Assembly (NCBI RefSeq): GCF_031458395.1
Contig: NZ_JAVDYJ010000001.1
Location: 1,612,001-1,676,000 of the forward strand
DNA length: 64,000 nucleotides
Reading direction: 5' to 3'
DNA from: Enteractinococcus fodinae
GTDB taxonomy: Bacteria > Actinomycetota > Actinomycetes > Actinomycetales > Micrococcaceae
Part shown: positions 50,516-60,600 of the stretch, piece by piece
How positions within the stretch are numbered: position 1 is the stretch's first letter
Layout: every line of letters begins with the position of its first letter
Made by a program: the position numbers and the translations under genes
Notes under the pieces: model-generated
The model's input: the letters and a program-made list of their open reading frames with translations, nothing else
The model's database searches: none
What the model was told of the DNA's origin: nothing

Positions 50516-51943
50516 ATGTTCACCTCGCCCGAAGAAGTTTTATCTTATATTCAGGACGAAGATGTGGTTTTTGTTGATATCAGGTTCACCGATCTGCTCG
50601 GGGGCCAGCACCACTTCAATGTCCCTGCCAAATCGGTAGACCAAGACTTCTTCACCACTGGGCAACTTTTTGACGGCTCATCGATTCCTGGTTTCGCCGG
50701 CATCGCCGACTCAGATCTGCAATTGATCCCGGATGTGGGCACTGCCTTCATCGACCCGTTCCGTAAACATAAGACCCTGTGCATGTCCTTTTCCATCTTG
50801 TCGCCGCGCACGGGTGAAGCCTATGTTCGTGACCCGCGGTCCGTAGCTCAGCGAGCTGAAGACTACGTTGCTTCCACAGGTATCGCTGACACCGCGATCT
50901 TCGCTGCTGAGGCTGAGTTCTATATTTTTGATGACGTACGGTTCGAAACGCATCTCCCCCATCGAGCGTTTTTTGCGCTGGACTCAGATGAGGCGTTCTG
51001 GAACGATGCCACTGAGATCGAAGGTGGCAACCTAGGCCACCGCAACCGCACCATGAAGGGTTACTTCCCTGTCCCGCCCGTCGATAAACATGCCGACCTG
51101 CGCGACGATATTTCCCTGCTGCTTGACCAAGTGGGGTTAGAAGTGGAGCGCTCCCACCACGAAGTAGGAGCCGGCGGCCAAGGTGAAATTAACTACAAAT
51201 TCAATACCTTGGTGCGTGCCGCCGATGATGTGCAGTTATTCAAATACGTCGTCAAAGGTGCCGCAGAGCAAGCCGGCAAATCAGCCACCTTCATGCCCAA
51301 ACCTGTGTTTGGTGATGGCGGCTCAGGCATGCACTGTCACCAGTCGTTGTGGATGGACGGTGAACCGCTGTTCTACGATGAACGCGGCTACGCGAACCTG
51401 TCTGATACGGCTCGCTGGTACATTGGTGGATTACTCAAACACGCTTCGGCGGTCTTGGCATTTACCAACCCCACGGTGAACTCATATAAGCGCCTGGTCA
51501 AAGGGTTTGAGGCCCCAGTCAACATGCTCTACTCCCAGGGCAACCGGTCGGCTGCTGTACGTATCCCCGTCACCGGTTCGAATCCGAAAGCCAAACGTCT
51601 GGAATTCCGTGCGCCAGACCCTTCCGGGAACCCATACCTGGGGTTTGCAGCCCAGTTGATGGCCGGCCTTGATGGGATCCGAAATCGCATCGAGCCAGCC
51701 GAACCGATCGATAAAGACCTCTACGAACTTCCGCCAGAAGAAGCAGCTGGTATTCAGCAAGCACCGCGCACCCTTGCAGAAGCCATCGATGCCCTCGAAG
51801 AGGACCATGACTTCCTGTTAGCCGGAGATGTCTTTACTGAAGACATCATCCAAACCTGGATCGACCTCAAACGCGAAACCGAAATCGCCCCGATGGAAGC
51901 CATGGTTTCGCCCAAAGAGTTTGAACTCTACTACAGCGTCTAG
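50516..51943 (+). CDS. glnA: glutamine synthetase type I (GlnA)
   Basis: Makes glutamine from glutamate, ammonia and ATP. 475 residues with the GSI motifs [50 protein letters not shown], the ATP-binding [18 protein letters not shown] and [12 protein letters not shown]. The adenylylation tyrosine is at residue 403 in [10 protein letters not shown], matching the presence of glnE downstream. The ATG at 50516 has GGAGTG four bases upstream; longer frames from 50492 are not needed. A strong terminator follows its stop at 51968-52016. Confidence 0.97.
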   Translation: MFTSPEEVLSYIQDEDVVFVDIRFTDLLGGQHHFNVPAKSVDQDFFTTGQLFDGSSIPGFAGIADSDLQLIPDVGTAFIDPFRKHKTLCMSFSILSPRTGEAYVRDPRSVAQRAEDYVASTGIADTAIFAAEAEFYIFDDVRFETHLPHRAFFALDSDEAFWNDATEIEGGNLGHRNRTMKGYFPVPPVDKHADLRDDISLLLDQVGLEVERSHHEVGAGGQGEINYKFNTLVRAADDVQLFKYVVKGAAEQAGKSATFMPKPVFGDGGSGMHCHQSLWMDGEPLFYDERGYANLSDTARWYIGGLLKHASAVLAFTNPTVNSYKRLVKGFEAPVNMLYSQGNRSAAVRIPVTGSNPKAKRLEFRAPDPSGNPYLGFAAQLMAGLDGIRNRIEPAEPIDKDLYELPPEEAAGIQQAPRTLAEAIDALEEDHDFLLAGDVFTEDIIQTWIDLKRETEIAPMEAMVSPKEFELYYSV

Positions 51944-51967
51944 GAACATCACCTGATACTAGAGCAC

Positions 51968-52016
51968 CTTGAGCCCCGCCCACGAGCTGCGTCAGCGCAT
52001 CTGGGCGGGGCTCAAG
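51968..52016 (+). terminator. glnA terminator
   Basis: Perfect 15-bp stem CTTGAGCCCCGCCCA / TGGGCGGGGCTCAAG with a 19-base loop, followed by CTTTTC. It starts 25 bases after the glnA stop. It also rules out earlier starts for the following gene. Confidence 0.9.
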
Positions 52017-52073
52017 CTTTTCAACGACTGCTGGGTCACGGTTTCCAGAGAACCGAAAGGTACGCGAGAACTG

Positions 52074-52877
52074 ATGAATACACCAACGGAACGGGTACGA
52101 ATCGTCCCTGCTGAATTTGATGACGGCTGGGTGTTGGAGGTCGACGGTGATATTCAATCCCACGTCGATGTGCACGCCCCCCGGTTGATCAGATTCGAAT
52201 ACCTGCGCCGTATCGGCAATGTCTTAGACACGTGTTGGCCGCCCTCGCAACCGATACGAATCCTGCATCTGGGAGCGGGTGCGCTCACCTTGGCGCGGTA
52301 CGTGCAAGCGACTCGACCTGGTTCCGAGCAAACTGTCATTGAACTCGATGCAGAACTGATGGAACTTGTCGCCTCAGAACTGCCCCCTGATCCAGACACA
52401 GATTTGCGCATCGTCATCGGAGATGCTCGAGCCAAACTGCACGAGCTGGATGACAAGGGCTTTGAGGCGATCGTCGTGGATATCTTCACCGGCCCGGACA
52501 CCGCCACCCACTTATGCGACCCTGGGTTCTACCAAGACGTCTTGATGCGATTATCTGCACAAGGCGTCTTGTTAGTAAATATCGGCGATGAGGAAGGGCT
52601 CGAGTTCTTCCGCCGACAAGCACAAGTGCTCCACCAGGTGACTACCACCAGGGAGCTAAATGGCGTCTGGACGCTCGCTGATGCTTCCACGTTGGACCGC
52701 AAACTTGCTGGCAATGCAGTGCTCGCGGCAGGACCGGGATTACCGAGGGGCCACGATGAGGTCACCACCCTGCGTTCCCGATTGGCAGCCGCAGGACCCT
52801 TCCCAGCCACCGTATTGACGCCCGGGCAGACGGCAACGCTGACGCAGATATATGCGGATGACGAAGAGATGACCTGA
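52074..52877 (+). CDS. spermidine-synthase-like methyltransferase-fold protein
   Basis: A 267-residue protein of the spermidine/spermine synthase superfamily. The nucleotide-binding motif is RILHLGAGALTLARYVQATRPGS, followed by VIELDAELMELV and the active-site-like FEAIVVDIFTG with Asp. The aminopropyltransferase motif YHE is not evident, so transfer of an aminopropyl group is not proven. The ATG at 52074 follows the glnA terminator; an open frame from 51969 lies inside that hairpin. In many actinobacteria a similar gene stands near glnA or glnE. A promoter and FMN riboswitch follow. Confidence 0.85.
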   Translation: MNTPTERVRIVPAEFDDGWVLEVDGDIQSHVDVHAPRLIRFEYLRRIGNVLDTCWPPSQPIRILHLGAGALTLARYVQATRPGSEQTVIELDAELMELVASELPPDPDTDLRIVIGDARAKLHELDDKGFEAIVVDIFTGPDTATHLCDPGFYQDVLMRLSAQGVLLVNIGDEEGLEFFRRQAQVLHQVTTTRELNGVWTLADASTLDRKLAGNAVLAAGPGLPRGHDEVTTLRSRLAAAGPFPATVLTPGQTATLTQIYADDEEMT

Positions 52878-52881
52878 ACAC

Positions 52882-52910
52882 TCCACAATGTGACGAACAT
52901 TGTGTACAGT
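52882..52910 (+). promoter_or_regulatory. probable promoter of the riboflavin operon
   Basis: TCCACA (52882-52887, four of six to TTGACA) and TACAGT (52905-52910), 17 bases apart, end just upstream of the FMN riboswitch. Transcription would begin close to the first riboswitch stem. Confidence 0.5.
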
Positions 52911-52911
52911 A

Positions 52912-53057
52912 GTCGTTGTGTTCCGGGGTCGGTGAGAATCCGAACCGGCGGTGAAAGTCCGCGACCCCCGCACCCGCGGGGCTGAACCAGTGCAATTCTG
53001 GTACCGACGGTGATAAGCAACATTGCTTTAGTCCGGATGAGAGGAACGCGCTGCGAC
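52912..53057 (+). ncRNA. FMN riboswitch (RFN element)
   Basis: The conserved RFN signature is clear: GGTGAGAATCCGAACCGGCGGTGAAAGTCCGCGAC (residues split by loops), then CCAGTGCAATTCTGGTACCGACGGTGA, and AGTCCGGATGAGAGGAACGCG. The closing stem pairs GTCGTTGTGTTCC with GGAACGCGCTGCGAC. A small hairpin TGCGA / TCGCA (53051-53065) and the Shine-Dalgarno AGGAG at 53090-53094 follow, so FMN probably controls translation or early termination of ribD-ribE-ribBA-ribH. Confidence 0.95.
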
Positions 53058-53106
53058 GAGTTCGCAGCATTTCCCGGCGCACCTGTATCTAGGAGTAAGA
53101 CGCCGG

Positions 53107-54165
53107 ATGTTATCTCACACCCAGCTTTCTTCCGCGATGCAGCGTGCTATTACGCTCGCGCACCGCGGTCCAGCCGATGACGTCAACCCTCAAGTCGGCT
53201 GCGTCATTGTTGATGCTCACGGCCAGATCGTCTCGGAAGGGTTCCACGCCGGAGCCGGCACCGACCACGCCGAGATTGTAGCGTTGACCAATCTGCATCC
53301 CGGGTTGGACCCCGCCACACTCACCGCCGTCGTGACCTTGGAACCCTGCAATCACACCGGCAAAACGCCGCCGTGCGCGGATGCACTGGTCCGCTCTGAG
53401 ATCGGCACGATCGTCTATGGCCAACCCGACCTAGGTGAGCAGTCTTCTGGAGGCGCGACCAAACTGACCACGCATGGTCGGTGTGTCATCGGTGGTATCG
53501 AATCTCGAGCGACCCGCGATTTGATCGCAGACTGGCGCGTTCGCAGTAACATCGCTGAGTCCGGCATCATCGCCAAGTGGGCGCAATCGTTGGACGGCCG
53601 ACTTGCCGCAGCTGACGGCACCAGCCAGTGGATCACCTCGGCGGCCTCGCGGCGTCACGTGCACACCCAGCGCGCATTAGCCGATGTCATCATCACCACC
53701 ACCGCCTCGGTTGCCACCGATAATCCGTCCCTGACCGCCCGGCATCCCACCGGGGAGCTCCTTGTACCGCCCAAAGACCAACCGTTACCCGTTATTTTTG
53801 GGCGCGGTTCCGTTGATCAGCAGGCCGTCATCCACCGTCACCCTGCCTTAACATATCGCGGCTTGAACGCTGCCCCGCGTTTTGCCGGGCACGATCTCGC
53901 CGCAGACTTTGACCAGCTAACGGACCTTATCGGGCATCGACCCCGGGTGTTTATTGAAGCAGGCCCAACCTTTCTCAACGCGGTGCTGGCAGCACAACTT
54001 GCTGATCAGCTGCTGATTTATACGGCACCGTCACTGTTAGGCGGACCCCATCACGTCGTAGAAGATCTGGGCATCACGACCTTGGCCGAACGCTTCAATT
54101 TCGCCTTCACCGGTATCCACCGGCTCGATACCGACCTCGTCACCACCCTTCGGAAGGACCACTAA
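53107..54165 (+). CDS. ribD: bifunctional deaminase/reductase RibD
   Basis: Performs the second and third steps of riboflavin synthesis. The deaminase half (1-145) carries zinc ligands in DHAEIVAL and EPCNHTGKTPPCADAL. The reductase half (about 150-352) has KWAQSLDGRLAAADGTSQWITS and the NADPH-binding GRRPRVFIEAGPTFLNAVLA-type segment (HRPRVFIEAGP here). 352 residues. First gene of the rib operon, directly after the FMN riboswitch. Confidence 0.96.
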   Translation: MLSHTQLSSAMQRAITLAHRGPADDVNPQVGCVIVDAHGQIVSEGFHAGAGTDHAEIVALTNLHPGLDPATLTAVVTLEPCNHTGKTPPCADALVRSEIGTIVYGQPDLGEQSSGGATKLTTHGRCVIGGIESRATRDLIADWRVRSNIAESGIIAKWAQSLDGRLAAADGTSQWITSAASRRHVHTQRALADVIITTTASVATDNPSLTARHPTGELLVPPKDQPLPVIFGRGSVDQQAVIHRHPALTYRGLNAAPRFAGHDLAADFDQLTDLIGHRPRVFIEAGPTFLNAVLAAQLADQLLIYTAPSLLGGPHHVVEDLGITTLAERFNFAFTGIHRLDTDLVTTLRKDH

Positions 54166-54166
54166 C

Positions 54167-54790
54167 GTGTTTACCGGCATCGTCCACACCCGCGGCACTA
54201 TCACCGCGATCGAAAACACCTCAGACGACACCCTAGCTATGACGGTGAATGCGCCCAGCGTGCTCACTGACGTCAGCCGAGGGGATTCCATCGCGATCGA
54301 CGGCGTGTGTCTAACCGTCACCGATCACACCGACGCGACCTTTACCGCTGACGTCATGATCCAGACCCTGAATCTCACCTCGCTGGGTGGCAAGACCACC
54401 GGCGATGAGGTCAATGTAGAGCCCGCCATGGCAGCTACCGACCGATTCGGCGGGCACATCGTTCAAGGCCACGTCGAAGCGACCGGCACCATTCTCGAAA
54501 TCGCACCCGATGAGCAGTGGACGCGCATGCGCATCAGTCTGCCCGACCACTTGGCCCCGTATCTGATCGACCAAGGCTCCATCACGGTCAACGGCATCTC
54601 GCTGACCGTCGCCAGCGTGACACCCCCGACCGCAACGGAACATGCCTTTGAGATCTTCTTAATCCCGGAAACGCTAGCAGCCACCACCATGGGAGAGGCC
54701 GCTGTCGGCGATGTGGTGAATCTTGAGACTGACCTCCTTGCCCGTCATATCGCCCGCATCATTCAGTTCAACACCAAAGAGGAAAAATGA
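54167..54790 (+). CDS. ribE: riboflavin synthase alpha subunit RibE
   Basis: Dismutates two lumazine molecules to riboflavin. The 207-residue protein has the typical duplicated barrel: MFTGIVHTRGTI at the start (after GTG at 54167) and the second repeat GGHIVQGHVEATGTI at about 99-113. NLTSLGGKTTGDEVNVEPAM and SITVNGISLTV are also conserved. It starts one base after the ribD stop and overlaps ribBA by four bases. Confidence 0.96.
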   Translation: MFTGIVHTRGTITAIENTSDDTLAMTVNAPSVLTDVSRGDSIAIDGVCLTVTDHTDATFTADVMIQTLNLTSLGGKTTGDEVNVEPAMAATDRFGGHIVQGHVEATGTILEIAPDEQWTRMRISLPDHLAPYLIDQGSITVNGISLTVASVTPPTATEHAFEIFLIPETLAATTMGEAAVGDVVNLETDLLARHIARIIQFNTKEEK

Positions 54791-56031
54791 CACTCGACAA
54801 CATTACCCAAGCTATTGAGGCCATCGCCGCGGGCCAACCGGTGATCGTGGCTGATGACGAGGACCGCGAAAACGAAGGCGACCTCATCTTGTCAGCGCAA
54901 CTTGCCACCACCGAGACCATCGCTTTCATGGTTGAACATTCTTCGGGACTGTTGTGCGCGCCGATGTCAGACGCCATCGCAGATCGGCTGGAACTGCCCA
55001 TGATGGTCACCAACAACCAAGATGTGCGGCAGACCGCCTACACGGTGACCGTCGACGCAGCAGAAGGGGTGACCACCGGTATCTCGGCGGCCGATCGCGC
55101 GCATACGGTGAATTTGCTGGCCGGTTCTGAGACCGTGCCGGCAGATCTCAACCGTCCCGGGCACATCCTGCCGTTACGTGCCGTCGCCGGAGGCGTGCGA
55201 CAACGTCCTGGGCACACCGAAGCTGCCGTCGAGCTGATGAACCTGGCCGGGTTAGCTCCCGTAGGTGTCATCGCCGAGATCGTGGCAGACGACGGCGACA
55301 TGATGCGCCTACCGGGACTCATCGAGATGGGTGCGGAGCAAAACATTCCGGTCATCACCATCGAAGCGCTCATCGATTACCTCAATGAACACCACCCGGA
55401 AACAGCGCCTGCCCAAGTTATTCATCGGCACGTATCCCAGCGTGCCGAAGCCGTTGTGCCGACGAACTTTGGGGACCTGACGATGAAGGTCTACCGGGAT
55501 CGTAAAGCCGGGGTAGAACACGTGGCACTGATTGGCCCCAACACCTTGTTAGCAACGGATCAGCCCACCGTGGTGCGCGTGCACTCGGAATGTCTTACCG
55601 GAGAAGCGTTTGGTTCACAAAAATGTGAGTGCGGAGCCCAACTGGATGCAGCGCTGGCACACATCGGCACCCACGGGGGCATCGTGATCTATCTGCGCGG
55701 ACACGAGGGACGCGGCATTGGCCTGGGCAATAAGATCCGGGCCTACCAGCTGCAATCCACCGGGCTAGACACCGTTGAAGCCAACGAGCATCTTGGGTTA
55801 CCCGTCGACGCCCGCAGCTACCAAGCCGCCGCCGAGATCCTCGACAGCTTGGGCATCCACAACGTCGAACTGCTGACCAATAATCCCGATAAGGTCGCCC
55901 AACTTGAAGCCAACGGGATCAACGTCACCCAACGGCTGGGACTCATCGTGGGGCAACACCCCGAAAATCTCAACTATCTCACCACCAAAGCCACCAAGCT
56001 CGACCACGCTATCCCTTCTGAAAACGTCTAA
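54787..56031 (+). CDS. ribBA: bifunctional DHBP synthase/GTP cyclohydrolase II RibBA
   Basis: Makes both precursors of riboflavin. N-terminal DHBP synthase: VADDEDRENEGDL and the acidic active site, then GHTEAAVELMNLAG. C-terminal GTP cyclohydrolase II from about residue 205: zinc cysteines in HSECLTGEAFGSQKCECGAQL, with RGHEGRGIGLGNKI and NLLTNNPDK-type NVELLTNNPDKV. 414 residues. ATG overlaps the ribE stop by four bases; ribH follows 13 bases after its stop. Confidence 0.96.
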   Translation: MTLDNITQAIEAIAAGQPVIVADDEDRENEGDLILSAQLATTETIAFMVEHSSGLLCAPMSDAIADRLELPMMVTNNQDVRQTAYTVTVDAAEGVTTGISAADRAHTVNLLAGSETVPADLNRPGHILPLRAVAGGVRQRPGHTEAAVELMNLAGLAPVGVIAEIVADDGDMMRLPGLIEMGAEQNIPVITIEALIDYLNEHHPETAPAQVIHRHVSQRAEAVVPTNFGDLTMKVYRDRKAGVEHVALIGPNTLLATDQPTVVRVHSECLTGEAFGSQKCECGAQLDAALAHIGTHGGIVIYLRGHEGRGIGLGNKIRAYQLQSTGLDTVEANEHLGLPVDARSYQAAAEILDSLGIHNVELLTNNPDKVAQLEANGINVTQRLGLIVGQHPENLNYLTTKATKLDHAIPSENV

Positions 56032-56044
56032 GGAACTAATCATC

Positions 56045-56515
56045 ATGGCCAAACACGGCGCTCCCCAACTTCAAGTCGATGCCACTGGACTCAACGTCGC
56101 AATCATCGCAGGCTCTTGGCACACGACCGTCATGAATGGGCTTATCGACGGTGCGAAAACAACCCTGGACGCTTCCGGGGCGACATATCAGCTCATCACC
56201 GTTGCTGGGTCGTTTGAAATCCCGCTGGCCGCGCAGTCCGCACTGGCCAATGGTTATGACGCTGTGGTCTGTCTGGGAGTCATTATCCGCGGGGACACAC
56301 CCCATTTTGATTTCGTGGCTGATGCCGTGACCTCCGGGCTGACCCGAGTCCAACTCGATGCTGGGAAACCAGTAGGATTCGGTATTCTCACGGTAGATAA
56401 CGATGCCCAGGCGCTGGCTCGCGCCGGGCTGGCCGACTCGGAAGAGTCGAAAGGCCAAGAGGCCGCAGAGGCCGCACTTCAGCTTGCGGTGACAGTCCGG
56501 CAACTCACGGAATAA
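56045..56515 (+). CDS. ribH: 6,7-dimethyl-8-ribityllumazine synthase RibH
   Basis: Condenses the ribityl-uracil and DHBP to lumazine. The 156-residue protein has the classic motifs: AIIAGSWHTTVMNGLIDGA, VAGSFEIPLAA and CLGVIIRGDTPHFDFVA with the catalytic His. The ATG at 56045 is used; the open frame from 55904 lies inside ribBA. Last gene of the riboflavin operon. Confidence 0.96.
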   Translation: MAKHGAPQLQVDATGLNVAIIAGSWHTTVMNGLIDGAKTTLDASGATYQLITVAGSFEIPLAAQSALANGYDAVVCLGVIIRGDTPHFDFVADAVTSGLTRVQLDAGKPVGFGILTVDNDAQALARAGLADSEESKGQEAAEAALQLAVTVRQLTE

Positions 56516-56567
56516 TCCGTGCCTCACTTGGTGCTGTAGGTGCTGAAGGAACAACTCTGGAGGTATT

Positions 56568-57557
56568 TTGACTGCACCCTATCCTGTGTCCATTTTAGAT
56601 TTGGCAACCGTACGCCACGGCCAGCCGATCGCCGAATCGCTTCAAGAATCTACGGAACTGGCCGTGCTGGCCGACGAACTGGGTTTCCATCGCCTGTGGT
56701 TTGCAGAACACCACAATATGGAAACGATCGCATCATCGGCCACCGCGGTACTGCTGGCGCACATGGGGGCACACACCCACAACATCCGACTCGGGGCCGG
56801 GGGCATCATGTTACCCAACCATGCTCCCCTCATTATTGCCGAGCAGTTCGGAACCCTCCGGGAGCTCTATGGCGACCGTGTGGATCTTGGACTTGGCCGG
56901 GCCCCTGGTACGGATCAAAAAACCTTGATGGCGTTGCGCCGGACGAACCAATCGGCCGATCGTTTCCCTTCCGACGTGTTGGAATTACAAAGCTATTTGC
57001 AGGGTGAGTCGCGCATCCCGGGGATCAATGCATACCCCGGGTCTGGGACCAATGTGCCGTTGATCATCCTGGGTTCGTCGCATTTCGGTGCCCAGCTTGC
57101 AGCACAACTGGGCCTGACCTACAGTTTCGCCTCCCACTTTGCCCCGCAAATGCTGGAATCCGCCGCGGCGTTGTATCGCAGCGAATTTAGCCCCTCCAAC
57201 GATTTGGCTAAGCCCTACTTCATTGCTGCAGCTAACGTCATCGTCGCCGAGACGGAAGACCATGCACAGCACATGTGGGAACGCGCGAAACGAGCTCGCA
57301 TCCGCACTATGCTCGGCCGGGGTCGACACCTCAGTGACGAGGAAGTCGAACAACTCGTGCATTCTGCTCCCGGTCAACAGGTTTTGCAGATGTTAGAGAT
57401 GACGGCCGTGGGTACTCCTGATCAGGTCCGCGAGTGGTTGGATGATTTTGCCGCTCGAGTCAGCGCAGATGAACTGATCATCACCAACATGGCTGGGCCG
57501 TTGGAGGATCGGAAGCAAGCACTGCAGTTAGTGTCCGATCACATCATTCACCGCTGA
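56568..57557 (+). CDS. LLM-class flavin-dependent oxidoreductase
   Basis: A 329-residue bacterial luciferase-like monooxygenase fold protein. Signature segments: SILDLATVRHG at the start, LGFHRLWFAEHHNMETIASSATAVLLAH, GAGGIMLPNHAPLIIAEQFGTLRELYGDRVDLGLGRAPG and VGTPDQVREWLDDF near the C-terminus. It likely binds FMN or F420, so its place after the riboflavin operon fits, although it is a stand-alone gene (52-bp gap). TTG start with GGAGG four bases upstream. The substrate cannot be read from sequence. Confidence 0.9.
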   Translation: MTAPYPVSILDLATVRHGQPIAESLQESTELAVLADELGFHRLWFAEHHNMETIASSATAVLLAHMGAHTHNIRLGAGGIMLPNHAPLIIAEQFGTLRELYGDRVDLGLGRAPGTDQKTLMALRRTNQSADRFPSDVLELQSYLQGESRIPGINAYPGSGTNVPLIILGSSHFGAQLAAQLGLTYSFASHFAPQMLESAAALYRSEFSPSNDLAKPYFIAAANVIVAETEDHAQHMWERAKRARIRTMLGRGRHLSDEEVEQLVHSAPGQQVLQMLEMTAVGTPDQVREWLDDFAARVSADELIITNMAGPLEDRKQALQLVSDHIIHR

Positions 57558-57609
57558 GCTCACGACGGAGGGACACCCTCGTCATCGCCTGACTGCTCCC
57601 CCGGTGAGA

Positions 57610-57643
57610 GCCCCGACATCACCTGCTAGCCTCGTGTCGGGGC
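57610..57643. terminator. hairpin between the LLM oxidoreductase and glnE
   Basis: GCCCCGACA / TGTCGGGGC, perfect 9-bp stem with a 16-base loop, between two convergent genes and without a T-run. A G+C-rich terminator is the likely role. Confidence 0.6.
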
Positions 57644-57667
57644 GGACAGCTCTAGAACACTGAGTCT

Positions 57668-60600
57668 CTAAACGATCCGTTTATCTACCACGCCGTAGAA
57701 GACCCGTTCAAATACCGTGCGAGCGTGGCGTGTGATGCGTAAGTAGTCATCTTCGAACTCCCCTATTTCACCCGCGTCATACCCTGCCCATCTGGCCAGT
57801 GCTTCCAACTGGTCGCGATTGGTTGGGAGCACATCAGACGATTTGGCAGTCGAGATCAAAATCCCTGAGCGAATACGCGTCGCGAAACTCCACGCCTGGA
57901 TCAAAATGTCTGCATCGGCAGGGTCCAGAAGTTCTGCCTCCTTGGCGGCAGTGAGTGCTTCCAGGGTGTTGGTTGTTCGCAGCTCAGGATAATCTGGCGC
58001 ATGTTGTAGCTGCAGTGTCTGGACCAGCCACTCGACATCAGTTAGCCCTCCACGACCAAGTTTGAGATGGCGTACCGGATCGGCACCACGAGGTAGTCGC
58101 TCAGCTTCGACACGGGCTTTCATTCGACGGATGGCTTGGGCTTGTGCCGACGTCAAACCGTGCTGGTACCGTACTGCATCGGCCCACTCGACAAAGGCCT
58201 GTTGCAGGTATCGGGGGCCAGCAATGGCGCGCGCTTTCAGGAGTGCTTGGACCTCCCAGGTATCAGCCCACTGCTCATAGTAGGCCTTATAAGAATCTAG
58301 GGAACGTACCAGCGGTCCACGGCGTCCCTCCGGACGGAGGTCGGCATCGATTTCTAATACTGGTTCTAACACGATCGGGGGTCGTGTTGGCATCTTCATG
58401 AAGCTCATCAGTGCTTTGGCGACTTCCACAGAGAAGCGAGTGGCCTCATCGGACGTTACTCCTTCAGCTGGATCATGGACGAACATCGCGTCCAGATCGG
58501 AGCCGTAGCCGGCCTCGTATCCACCCTGCCGGCCCATGACGATGACCGCGACGTTGGCCGAAGCCACTTCGATGCCCCACTTTTGGCGGACATGTTCATG
58601 TACCACATCTAACAGCGCTTCCACTGCGGCCTGATCCGCTGCGGCCAGCGCCATAGAGACCTGATGCTGATCGACGAGCTTGCAAGCATCAGCCAGGCTG
58701 ATGCGCAAAATCTCACGCCGACGTACCAGTCGGATGTAGCGGGCAGCATCGGGCAGGTGCGGATGACGACGCAACAAAGCCGACAGTTCTGTTCGAATCG
58801 TCTCAAGATCCAGCGGCATCAGATCCTGATCACGGTCCATCCAGGCTGCGGCTTGCGGAGTGTGTTCGAGCATATCCGCGATATACCGTGACGAGGACAG
58901 CACGTGCGCCAGCCGCTCCCCCGCAGCAGAAGAGTCCCGCAGCATATGCAGATACCAATGTGAGCTACCGACCGACTCGCTGAGCTTTCGGAATCCTAGC
59001 AATCCCCCGTCGGGATCTGGCCCTGAGGCCAGCCACCCGAGCATGGCCGGCAGAATCTGACGCTGCAGTTTCGCCTGCCTTGATACGCCTGAAGTCAACA
59101 CCTCAATATGGCGCACTGCCCCTTGCGGGTCCCGGTACCCCAGTGCGGCAAGTCGTGCCGTCGCTGCCTCGGGGGTTAGCCGCGCATCGTCGGTCGATAG
59201 GGCTGCTGTCGAAGGGAGCAGCGGGCGATAGAAGATCTGTTCAAAGAGTGTCCGGTTGGACCGTACGGTTGCCTTCCACGCTTTAACAAGTTGTGCGGCA
59301 TCTTTTGGCCAGTCTTGTTGCATCGAGCGGATCGCGCGAGCCAGGGTGCGCAGCTCGTCTTCGTCGTCGGGCATCATGTGCGTGCGACGCATTTGGACCA
59401 GCTGGATGCGGTGCTCAAGGAGGCGCAGGAACCGGTAGTTGTTCGTCATGACCTGAGCATCACTGGGCCCGATATAGCTGCCGGCTTGGAGGGCTTCGAG
59501 GGCGTCTTCGGTGGCTCGGACTCGGAGTTCCGGATCAGTTTTACCGTGGACAAGTTGGAGCAGTTGTGCCGGAAACTCAACGTCGCGTAACCCACCAGGC
59601 CCAAGTTTGATTTCGCGTTGGCGCTGGTCGTGGCTGATGTGGTCAATGACCCGGTTTCGCATACGTTGGACCTGGCGGACGAAACCCTCTCGAGTCGACG
59701 CCTGCCAGACCATTGGGCTGAGCGCATCAAGGTATCGCTGGCCAAGTTCTAGGTCACCCGCCACCGGGCGTGCTTTGAGCAATGCTTGGAACTCCCAGGT
59801 GTGAGCCCACCGCTGGTAGTACTCCAGATGCGACGTAACGGTGCGAGACAGCACCCCATCCTGGCCCTCGGGGCGCAGATTGGTATCAACTTCCCACAGT
59901 GCCGGTTCGCGTGCCGGCTGGTTAATGACGGTCGAAATGCCCGAGGCGAGGTCCCCGGCAATATCGGCGACGGCTTCACGGCTCAGGAGTGAACCTTCGA
60001 CCACATCGTGGGCGAAGATCACATCGACGTCGGAAAAATAGTTCAGCTCGCGGGCACCGCATTTCCCCATGGCGATGACAACCAGTTGTACATCGTCGCT
60101 GGCTTCGTACCGCTGTTGCGTTTCTGCGCGCGAAACCGCCAGGGCGGCCTCCAGCGTGGCAGTGGCGAGATCGGAAAGCCAGACCGATACGATGGGTTGC
60201 AGAGCTACCGGGTCAGCTGCGATGAGATCTTCGACAGTGATCGCCACCAATTGTCTGCGATATTGAATGCGCAGTGCGACCGAGGCATCTTTGCCCGTCA
60301 GGTTGGCGACGGGCACCTCGGCTTCTGGATCGGCATCAACGGCGCGCAGCATGATAGCGCGCAGCTGCTCAGCCGCGTCGCGAAGGTTGCCCTCTGCATC
60401 GGTCAGCCCACCACAAGCCGGAGCGGTGGTGACGTCGGGGTCTCGGAAAATGTCGAGATGTTCTGAGCGTCGAATCAGAAATTCGCCCAGCGCCTCAGAA
60501 GCGCCCAGCAGCCGTAGCAATGGATGGGCCTGTTCGTCGGCTACCAACTGGGCAACGCTGGGGTCACGCTCGATCAGTCGGATCAATAGCAGTAGCGCCA

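Noticed and set aside
51969-52073. N-terminal extension of the spermidine-synthase-like gene
   Set aside because: It reads through the perfect glnA terminator hairpin; the ATG at 52074 begins the conserved protein.
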